A stretch of 37,869 bases of DNA from Streptomyces sp. S3(2020) (lineage in GTDB: Bacteria; Actinomycetota; Actinomycetes; Streptomycetales; Streptomycetaceae). Both the position numbers and the translations under genes were made by a program. Positions 13,970 to 20,161 of the stretch are shown here, in pieces; the stretch's first letter is position 1, and the number at the start of each line of letters is the position of its first letter. The DNA lies in the NCBI RefSeq assembly GCF_013044505.1, contig NZ_JABERD010000084.1, positions 1 through 37,869 on the forward strand. The letters are read 5' to 3'. The notes beneath the pieces are model-generated. The model was not told the origin of the DNA. It saw nothing but the letters and a program-made list of their open reading frames with translations, and made no database searches.

Positions 13970-15330
13970 GGGCGGGAAGCCTCCAGGTGGGTGAGGTGGC
14001 CGAGGGCGTCGAAGCCGGTGCCGTCGAAGTCGGCGACGGAGGTGGCGAGGCGGTTCTTGAGGGGGGTGGTCCAGCGGTCAGGGAGTCGCTCGGGGGCGCC
14101 GGTGAGGAGGCCGGCGATGCTGCCCGCGGTGGCGCCGTTGGAGTCGGTGTCCCAGCCTCCGCTCACCGCACGGCAGATGGAGCCGGTGAAGTCGCCGTCG
14201 GCGTGGGTGAGCGCGGCGGCGATGAGAGCGGTGTTGGGGATGGCGTGGACCCAGTGATGGGTGCCGGCGTAGGTGGCGTGGAGTTCGTCCACGACCTTCT
14301 CGAAGTCGTCGGTATTCCGGGCCAGCCGGATCGCGTGGAGGACCGCCCGGGCCAGGCGGGAGGTCGCCGGGATCACGGTCAGGCCGGTGCGCAGACAGGC
14401 GTGGATGTCGTGGGTGCCGGTGGTCGCGGTGGCGATCGTGGCCGCCGTGAACATCGCCGCGTAGACGCCGTTGGCGGTGTGCGTGAGGGTGGCGTCCCGG
14501 TGGGCCTGTTCCGCCGCGGCCGCCGGGTCGCCGGGGTTGGTCCAGCCGTGGACGTCGGCTCGGATCAGGGCGCCGATCCATTCGCGGAACGGGTTGCGGT
14601 GGCGGGCCGTGTGCGGGGGGTTCAGGCCGAGGAGGAGGTTGCGGTAGGCGATGCGTTCGGCGGTGAAGGTGCGGCCGGCGGGGAGTTCGTCCAGCCAGAG
14701 CCCTGCCACGTCCGTGGGGGTGAAGTCCCTGCCGTGGCGTCGGAGCAGGAGGAGGTTGAGGAGGGGGTAGTTGAGGTCGTCGTCCTCGGGCATGCCGTCG
14801 ATGTTCTCGGCGAGTGAGGTGGCGGCCGAGCGGCGGTTCCAGGGGTGGGCCCTCAGGAGGTCGGACGGGACTCCCCGGGCGGTGAACCAGGTGTTCAGGG
14901 GCCAGTTGCCGGTGGACCTGGCCAGGTCGCGGATGGCTTCCAGGGGGAGCTTCTCGACGGGTTTGCCCAGGAGGCAGCCGACGGCCCGTCCCAGCCAGGC
15001 CGCTTCGAAGCGGGAGCAGGGCAGCAGGGGTACGGCGTGGGCGGCGGACGGCCAGTCGGGGCACAGTCGTCTGATCTTCGCCAGGTCCGTCGGCTCGTGG
15101 TCCTCCAACTTGCCCGGCAGGTCCGCCAGTTCGTCCAGCAGGTCCTTCGCCAGCTGCCGGAGGTACCGGGACGGGGGTTCCGGGGAGGCGCCCGCGCCGA
15201 GGGGGGCCTCCTTGCCGCCCGCCGCCGTCCATCGCGCCGCGATCACCGACGCCTCGCGGCCGTCCAGTGCCGCCTGGCGGAGTTCGTGGCCCAGGAGGTC
15301 CTCCGGCTGGACCCAGGTCAGTCGGAGCAT
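13966..15330 (-). CDS. ADP-ribosylglycohydrolase family protein (paralogue D)
   Basis: ARH-family enzymes hydrolyse N- or O-glycosidic bonds to ADP-ribose or related ribosides using a binuclear Mg centre. This 454-residue protein has a 110-residue N-terminal extension I cannot assign, then the domain start WLGRAVGCLLGKPVE (112-126). The first metal motif is EDDD (182-185), a variant of the usual TDDT, and the second is GGWDTDSNGATAGSIAG (D394, D396, S397), which is intact. The variant first motif and the extension set it apart from the two canonical copies. It overlaps paralogue C by 13 nt and ribokinase by 4 nt. It is probably active, but the substrate is unknown. Confidence 0.85.
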   Translation of the reverse strand: MLRLTWVQPEDLLGHELRQAALDGREASVIAARWTAAGGKEAPLGAGASPEPPSRYLRQLAKDLLDELADLPGKLEDHEPTDLAKIRRLCPDWPSAAHAVPLLPCSRFEAAWLGRAVGCLLGKPVEKLPLEAIRDLARSTGNWPLNTWFTARGVPSDLLRAHPWNRRSAATSLAENIDGMPEDDDLNYPLLNLLLLRRHGRDFTPTDVAGLWLDELPAGRTFTAERIAYRNLLLGLNPPHTARHRNPFREWIGALIRADVHGWTNPGDPAAAAEQAHRDATLTHTANGVYAAMFTAATIATATTGTHDIHACLRTGLTVIPATSRLARAVLHAIRLARNTDDFEKVVDELHATYAGTHHWVHAIPNTALIAAALTHADGDFTGSICRAVSGGWDTDSNGATAGSIAGLLTGAPERLPDRWTTPLKNRLATSVADFDGTGFDALGHLTHLEASRP

Positions 15331-16496
15331 CTCGGGCCTTCGATCTCGGTGAAGGCGGACTCGTGGGCGCGGCGGCGGCGTACGTCCCGTTCGAAGATCT
15401 CCCGGGTCACCTCGGTGAGCGTGGTCGCCGGGTCCCGGAGGTCCAGGCGGCTGGCTTCCGCGACCTGCTTGGCCCAGTCGTCCGGGGGCGGTGAGCCGAG
15501 GGCGCCCGCGATCGCGCCCGCCATCGTCGCGATCGAGTCGCAGTCACGGCCGTAGTTCACCGCGCCCAGGACCGCGTGCCGGTAGTCGCCGCCGGCCACC
15601 AGCAACATGCCCAGGGCGACGGGGAGTTCCTCGATCGCGTGCAGGCGGGAGGGGCGGCGGGCACCGAGGGAGGGGGTGCGGTAGTCGGGGCCCACCGTGT
15701 CGTACGGGGCGATCGCCTCCCTGAGCGGCTTCAGGGCCGACTCGAAGTCCGTGTGGTCCTGGGCCGCCTCGCAGACCTTCAGGATCGCCGTCCGGGTGCC
15801 GTCCTTCGCCAGGGACAGGCATGCGGTGACGACCGACTCCGGGGTGGCGTTCGGGGCGCAGGCCGCCGCCACCGCCGCCGCGAAGACGCCCGCCGCCTCA
15901 CGGCCGTACGACGACTGGTGGGCGCCCGCGATGTCCAGGGCCTCGGTGTAGGCGGCCCGCGGATCGCACGCGTTGACCAGGCCGACCGGGGCCATGTACA
16001 TCGTGGCACCGCAGTTGACGATGTTGCCGACGCCTGCCTCGCGGGGGTCGACATGGCCGTAGTGGAGGCGGGTCACCAGCCATTTCTCCGCCAGGAAGAC
16101 GCGGTGCAGGGGGAGCGCCTCCTGTTCGAGCTCCGGGATCCAGCGCGGGGTGGTCATGAGGTCCGGGACCAGGTGGTCCGCGATCGCGTACGCGTCCAGA
16201 TGGTCGCGGACCTTGGCGTAGACCCTGATCAGGGCGTGCGTCATCAAGGTGTCGTCGGTGACGTGGCCGTCGCCCTTGTGGTACGGGGCGATGGGGCGGG
16301 CGGTGCGCCAGGCGTCGCCGTTCCAGGGGCCGACGATGCCGTGGACGCGGCCGGCGTGGCGTTCGAGGATCTGGTCGGGGGAGTAGCCCTCGACGGGACC
16401 ACCGAGGGCGTCACCCACCGCCGCGCCAACGAGGGACCCGGTGATCCGATCCTCAAGGTTGGTTTCTTGGGTTTTGGGCGTCATGCACCGAATCAT
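15318..16496 (-). CDS. ADP-ribosylglycohydrolase family protein (paralogue C)
   Basis: This 392-residue ARH-family hydrolase has all expected metal-binding motifs: GSLVGAAVGDALGGPVEG (20-37), VTDDT (79-83) and NYGRDCDSIATMAGAIAGAL (D318, D320, S321). A middle histidine segment, GAHQSSYGREAAG, is also present. It should be catalytically competent. ATG 16496 overlaps the upstream stop as ATGA, with a GGGAGG right beside it. ATG 16484 (MTPKTQ) is an alternative 12 nt after that site. The conserved domain begins at either start. Members act on ADP-ribosyl-arginine, ADP-ribosyl-serine or small ribosides, and the sequence does not decide which. Confidence 0.87.
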   Translation of the reverse strand: MIRCMTPKTQETNLEDRITGSLVGAAVGDALGGPVEGYSPDQILERHAGRVHGIVGPWNGDAWRTARPIAPYHKGDGHVTDDTLMTHALIRVYAKVRDHLDAYAIADHLVPDLMTTPRWIPELEQEALPLHRVFLAEKWLVTRLHYGHVDPREAGVGNIVNCGATMYMAPVGLVNACDPRAAYTEALDIAGAHQSSYGREAAGVFAAAVAAACAPNATPESVVTACLSLAKDGTRTAILKVCEAAQDHTDFESALKPLREAIAPYDTVGPDYRTPSLGARRPSRLHAIEELPVALGMLLVAGGDYRHAVLGAVNYGRDCDSIATMAGAIAGALGSPPPDDWAKQVAEASRLDLRDPATTLTEVTREIFERDVRRRRAHESAFTEIEGPRCSD

Positions 16497-17752
16497 CCTC
16501 CCGGCGGGGCCGGTTGTGTGGCTTCCAGGAGTTCGGCGAGTTCCACGAGGTCGGTGCCGGTCAAGCGGGGCAGGGCGCAGCCGGAGAGGGTGCGGCAGGT
16601 GTCCCGCCAGGTGGCGGGGATCGCCGGTCCGCCGCTCAGCGCGCCGGTGAGGGCGCCGGTCAGGGCGGGGGCGGAGTCGGCGACCCGGGAGAGGCAGGCG
16701 GCCGCCGGTACGGCCTCCGCGATGCGGCCGTTCGCCGCGGTGGCCAGGGCCAGGGCCACCGGGACGGTTTCGGCCGCCGCGATGCCGTAGCTGTAGACGT
16801 GGTCGACGATCTGGTGTTCCAGGAGAGGGATCAGGGCGAAGGCGCTCTCGGCGTCCTGGGCCAGCTTGAGGGCGTGGCGGGCGTTGCGGCCGATCTCCGT
16901 CCCCTCGGGGAGTTCGGTGAGGGCGGCCGCGGTGCAGGTGTGGACGTCGGCGCCGGTGAGGGCGAGGGAGAGGGCCGCTGCCATCGCTCTCGCTCCGTGT
17001 ACGCCGTCGCCGTCCTGGGTGTAGCGGGCGTCGAACTCGGCCAGGTCCGCGGCGAGTCGGGGGCTGCCGGGGTGGGCCGCGGCGAGGACGCAGGCGCGGA
17101 CGCAGGCCGCGTCGTCGAAGTAGTGGGGGTTGTCGTGGCCGGTGGCGGGTGGGCGCAGGCCGGTGGCGAGGTTGCCGAGACCCGCCCTTACGGAGATGCG
17201 GGCGCGTAGGGGGAGTACGGCGGACTCGATCTCGGGGGCGCGGTCCGCCGCGGCGGCGACCTCGCTGGCGAGGGCGTTCCAGGTGAGGTCGATCGCGGCT
17301 CTCGCGCGGCGTTCCCGGCTGAGGTCGCCCAGGGCGGTGTCGTCGCCGGCCCGGAGGAGGGCCTCTGCCGCGAAGGCCGCCCATTCCGCGTCGTCCGAGG
17401 GGCCCAGGCGGAGGGGTTCCGGGGGTTGGTTCAGGGCGATGGGGACGGGGAGGGTCGTCGTCGCGTTCTGCTCCGCGAAGGTGTCGAGTTCGCGGGTCAG
17501 GCGGCGGGTCCAGTCGGGCATGCGGGCGGCTCGGTGGCGGGCGGCGGGCCAGCCGGCGGCGTCGCCTGCGGCGAGGCCGAGGAGGAGGCCTTCCATCCGG
17601 CGGGCCTCGGCTTCGCCTTCGGCCCGGATGTTCCCGCCCGCACCGCCCGTGCGGGTTTCGTCGTCGGGTGCGGGTGGCCCCTGTGGGGCTGCTTCGCCGT
17701 CGGCGGCCGCGGCTGTGTTCGTTCCTTCTCCCCACGGTCCCGGTGGTCTCAT
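16493..17752 (-). CDS. Divergent ADP-ribosylglycohydrolase family protein (paralogue B)
   Basis: This is a 419-residue paralogue with a low-complexity Gly/Pro/Ala N-terminus (about 1-50) and the domain start MEGLLLGLAAGDAAGWPA (53-70). The metal motifs are degraded. TDDT reads SDDA (119-122). The C-terminal D-x-D-S/T reads VADS (357-360), so the first aspartate is a valine. One Mg ligand is therefore missing, which suggests altered or lost catalysis or a partner role beside active paralogues. The reading frame is intact with no frameshift. The start ATG 17752 overlaps the paralogue A stop as ATGA. The open frame continues far upstream, but that sequence is a shadow of paralogue A. Confidence 0.78.
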   Translation of the reverse strand: MRPPGPWGEGTNTAAAADGEAAPQGPPAPDDETRTGGAGGNIRAEGEAEARRMEGLLLGLAAGDAAGWPAARHRAARMPDWTRRLTRELDTFAEQNATTTLPVPIALNQPPEPLRLGPSDDAEWAAFAAEALLRAGDDTALGDLSRERRARAAIDLTWNALASEVAAAADRAPEIESAVLPLRARISVRAGLGNLATGLRPPATGHDNPHYFDDAACVRACVLAAAHPGSPRLAADLAEFDARYTQDGDGVHGARAMAAALSLALTGADVHTCTAAALTELPEGTEIGRNARHALKLAQDAESAFALIPLLEHQIVDHVYSYGIAAAETVPVALALATAANGRIAEAVPAAACLSRVADSAPALTGALTGALSGGPAIPATWRDTCRTLSGCALPRLTGTDLVELAELLEATQPAPPGG

Positions 17753-18789
17753 TCCGCGGCCTCCAGCGTGAACGTCGTCGAGTGCGTTCCTCGTACCGCC
17801 TCCGTCAGGCGGTCCGCCACGTCCAGTACGTGATGGCCCGCCATCGCGGGCAGGCAGCTGCCGCGGGCCGGGCCGATGGCCGCTGCCCAGTCGTCCGGGA
17901 TCGAGGAGGCGCCCTTGGTCGCGCCTGCCAGTGCGCCCGCCACCGCGGCTGTCGTGTCGGCGTCTCTTCCCATGTTCACCGCGGTCAGGACCGCCTCCAC
18001 GAAGTCGCCGTCGGCCGCCGCGTACGCGCCGAAGGCCAGGGCTACGGCCTCGGGGGCCAGGTCGGTCCAGGGGTAGCCGCCGATCACGACGGCCGAGCGG
18101 ACCGCGCGTTCGCCCCGGTGGGCCACCGCCACCGCGCGGCGCAGCGACCTCGCCGTCCAGGAGTCGTCCGGGACCACCGCAAGCGCCGAAGCCACCACCG
18201 CGATGGTGGGGGCGCCCGCCATCGCCGCCGCCACGCCCGCCGCGACCGCCTGGCCTCCGTAGATGCCCTCGCCGTCGTGGCTCACCGAGCCGTCGATCGC
18301 CACGAGTCGTGCCGCCTCCGCCGGGCGCCCCGCCGCGAAGACGCCGAAGGGGGCCGCCCTCATGGCCAGGCCGTCGCTCCAGGCGTGGCGGTGCTGGGCC
18401 GAGATGGGCGCCGCCAGCCCCCTGCGGAGGTTCTCCAGGGTGCCGCGTTCGCTGAAGCCGGCGCCCCGGAAGGGGCCCTCGTCCCGGTCCGCGATCCACT
18501 CGTGCCACGCCGCCTCCACATGGGACGGCGTCAGCGCCGAGCCGTGGCGGGACAGGAGCAGGCCCGAGAAGATCGCGTACTCCGTGTCGTCCGTGCCCGC
18601 CGGGGTCTCGGCCACGTATCCGGTGATGCGGCCCCAGCGGGCCCGGATCTCCGAGGGCTTCATGTTCTCCGCCGGGGCGCCCAGCGCGTCGCCCACGGCC
18701 AGGCCCAGCAGTGCGCCGCGTGCCCGCTCGCGGAGTCCGGCGGCGTCCCCGGGCGCCGGGACCGAGGGAATGCAGGCGATGGATGCCAT
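17749..18789 (-). CDS. ADP-ribosylglycohydrolase family protein (paralogue A)
   Basis: This 346-residue protein is the first gene of the operon and the most canonical ARH copy: ERARGALLGLAVGDALGAPAE (21-41), GTDDTEY (65-71), SVSHDGEGIYGGQ, and NMGRDADTTAAVAGALAGA (D276, D278, T279). All binuclear Mg ligands appear present. The start ATG 18789 is chosen over a longer frame from 18909 because a purine-rich GAGAGAGG lies about 7 nt upstream and the extra 40 residues are not ARH-like. It is divergent from the VIT-family gene across a 269-nt region that holds two iron-box-like sequences. Its own promoter is not obvious. Confidence 0.87.
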   Translation of the reverse strand: MASIACIPSVPAPGDAAGLRERARGALLGLAVGDALGAPAENMKPSEIRARWGRITGYVAETPAGTDDTEYAIFSGLLLSRHGSALTPSHVEAAWHEWIADRDEGPFRGAGFSERGTLENLRRGLAAPISAQHRHAWSDGLAMRAAPFGVFAAGRPAEAARLVAIDGSVSHDGEGIYGGQAVAAGVAAAMAGAPTIAVVASALAVVPDDSWTARSLRRAVAVAHRGERAVRSAVVIGGYPWTDLAPEAVALAFGAYAAADGDFVEAVLTAVNMGRDADTTAAVAGALAGATKGASSIPDDWAAAIGPARGSCLPAMAGHHVLDVADRLTEAVRGTHSTTFTLEAAE

Positions 18790-18940
18790 ACGCGGCCTCT
18801 CTCCGGAGGCTCCGCGGAGGGTGCGGGGCCTTTGCGGATGTGTCCCACCGGCGCACGTCACCAGAGCATCGGAGGCCCCAGCGTCACCCGGTCGACATCT
18901 GAGCGGCATGGCGATCGTATGCGCATTCGATGGTAAAGCC

Positions 18941-18959
18941 GCAGGTTAGCCCAGCCTTT
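18941..18959 (+). promoter_or_regulatory. Iron-box-like sequence 1
   Basis: GCAGGTTAGCCCAGCCTTT matches the reported Streptomyces DmdR1/IdeR iron box (TTAGGTTAGGCTCACCTAA) in its AGGTTAG core and CCT arm, about 12 of 19. It lies between the divergent ARH operon and VIT gene. It is weaker than the site at 19026. Confidence 0.35.
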
Positions 18960-19008
18960 CCTTGCTGGCGGGCGGGAATTTCGGCACATAGAGTCTGGTT
19001 ATCAAGAA

Positions 19009-19023
19009 TTAGAATCAGTCTAA
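19009..19023 (+). promoter_or_regulatory. TTAGA-N5-TCTAA palindrome overlapping a TAGAAT -10
   Basis: TTAGAATCAGTCTAA is a perfect 5-bp inverted repeat with a 5-nt spacer, and its left part contains TAGAAT (19010-19015), an excellent -10. A regulator bound here would block the promoter of the VIT gene. No strong -35 is visible. Confidence 0.45.
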
Positions 19024-19025
19024 AG

Positions 19026-19044
19026 TTAGCTTAGGCTCAGCTCT
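19026..19044 (+). promoter_or_regulatory. Iron-box-like sequence 2 (DmdR1/IdeR)
   Basis: TTAGCTTAGGCTCAGCTCT agrees with TTAGGTTAGGCTCACCTAA at 15 of 19 positions, including the whole TTAGGCTCA core. It lies just downstream of the TAGAAT -10 and 15 nt before the ATG of the VIT gene, a typical repression position. Confidence 0.55.
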
Positions 19045-19058
19045 CTGGGGGATCTCGC

Positions 19059-19790
19059 ATGGCCATCATCGAGACCGAGGCGCCGCTGCACGAGGCGCAC
19101 CGGGACAACCACACGCACCGCGATGTGAACGGCGGTTGGCTGCGGCCCGCCGTCTTCGGGGCGATGGACGGGCTCGTCTCCAACCTGGCGTTGATGACCG
19201 GTGTCGCCGGCGGATCCGTCGGGCAGCAGGCCGTCGTGGTGACCGGGCTCGCGGGGCTCGCCGCCGGCGCCTTCTCCATGGCCGCCGGTGAGTACACCTC
19301 CGTCGCCTCGCAGCGAGAGCTCGTCGAGGCCGAGCTGGATGTCGAGCGGCGGGAGCTCCGGAAGCATCCGCAGGACGAGGAGGCCGAGCTCGCGGCCCTG
19401 TACGAGGCGAGGGGTGTCGAGCCCTGGCTCTCCCGGCAGGTCGCCGAGCAGCTCTCCCGCGATCCCGAGCAGGCCCTGGAGATGCACGCGCGCGAGGAGC
19501 TCGGGATCGACCCCGGGGATCTGCCGTCGCCGCTCGTCGCCGCCGTGTCGTCGTTCGGGGCCTTCGCGCTGGGGGCCCTGCTTCCCGTGCTGCCCTATCT
19601 GCTGGGTGCCACCACGCTGTGGCCCGCCGTACTCCTCGCGCTGGCCGGGCTCTTCGGCTGTGGTGCCGTCGTGGCCAAGGTGACCGCGCGGAGCTGGTGG
19701 TTCAGTGGACTGCGGCAGCTCGCGCTCGGGGGTGCCGCGGCCGGTGTGACGTACGCCCTGGGCGGTTTGTTCGGAACGGCCGTAGGATAG
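19059..19790 (+). CDS. VIT1/CCC1 family iron/manganese transporter
   Basis: This 243-residue membrane protein of the VIT1/CCC1 family exports or sequesters Fe2+ or Mn2+. The N-terminal helix has the signature LRPAVFGAMDGLVSNLALMTGV, and the second has GLAAGAFSMAAGEYTSVASQRE with the conserved metal-path methionine and glutamate. A charged helical linker (about 90-150, rich in E, R and A) forms the cytoplasmic metal-binding domain, and hydrophobic helices close the protein. Length and order are normal. GGGGGA at 19047-19052 lies 6 nt before ATG 19059. Iron-box-like sites upstream suggest DmdR/IdeR control, consistent with metal homeostasis. A 9-bp hairpin follows the stop. Confidence 0.88.
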   Translation: MAIIETEAPLHEAHRDNHTHRDVNGGWLRPAVFGAMDGLVSNLALMTGVAGGSVGQQAVVVTGLAGLAAGAFSMAAGEYTSVASQRELVEAELDVERRELRKHPQDEEAELAALYEARGVEPWLSRQVAEQLSRDPEQALEMHAREELGIDPGDLPSPLVAAVSSFGAFALGALLPVLPYLLGATTLWPAVLLALAGLFGCGAVVAKVTARSWWFSGLRQLALGGAAAGVTYALGGLFGTAVG

Positions 19791-19800
19791 GTCGACTGGA

Positions 19801-19824
19801 ACTTATGCGTTGGGCCGCATAAGT
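19801..19824 (+). terminator. AT-rich hairpin after the VIT gene
   Basis: ACTTATGCG (19801-19809) and CGCATAAGT (19816-19824) form a perfect 9-bp stem with a 6-nt loop, 10 nt after the stop. The stem is unusually AT-rich for this genome, so a palindromic protein-binding site is an alternative. Confidence 0.55.
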
Positions 19825-20161
19825 AGCCGTTACTCACTGGTTTCGAATGCTTAACCACTGGGCATGAGCCGTAAGCGCTGTGGGCAATGACGCCTGCCGC
19901 GCACCCGCGAGGTGGGCGACGCCGCTCCCCCCGCTCTCTGGACCGTCAGACACCGATCTGTCCTGTTCGGTCCCACACACTTCAAGCCACGTCCGCGATA
20001 CCCGCTTCGCGATCTCGTGGCGTCCGCATGTTGGAACGGGGTATCCGGTTCCCGAGATCCGCTCCATCATGTAACCTGCACGAAATTTTGCGCACACGCA
20101 GAGGGCCAACGTCGTCCCTCGGCACGCAGATATGCCACTTGAGACGACGACGGGAGAGCCG
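19825..20161 (+). promoter_or_regulatory. gltB upstream region
   Basis: This is a 337-nt region without a convincing gene. It holds TAACCT (20072-20077) as a possible -10, a GlnR-like box (20071-20086), and nested inverted repeats: GATCTCG (20010-20016) with CGAGATC (20053-20059), and inside them GGAAC (20034-20038) with GTTCC (20048-20052). GGGAGAG near 20150 is the gltB ribosome-binding site. Small ORFs here continue into gltB in other frames and look like shadows. Confidence 0.4.
20071..20086 (+). promoter_or_regulatory. GlnR-like box upstream of gltB
   Basis: GTAAC-CTGCAC-GAAAT matches the Streptomyces GlnR half-site pair gTnAC-n6-GaAAc at 9 of 10 specified positions. It is 76-91 nt before the gltB ATG. 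A second a-b pair downstream is poor (CACAC-n6-GGCCA). Confidence 0.5.

Noticed and set aside
15318..17735. An 805-codon frame that would fuse two ARH genes
   Set aside because: Its first 400 codons are Arg/Pro/Gly-rich shadow of paralogue B. The real gene starts at the ATGA overlap at 16496.
19829..19844. GTTAC-N6-GTTTC as a GlnR box
   Set aside because: The second half-site matches GAAAC at only 2 of 5 positions. The site at 20071 is much better.
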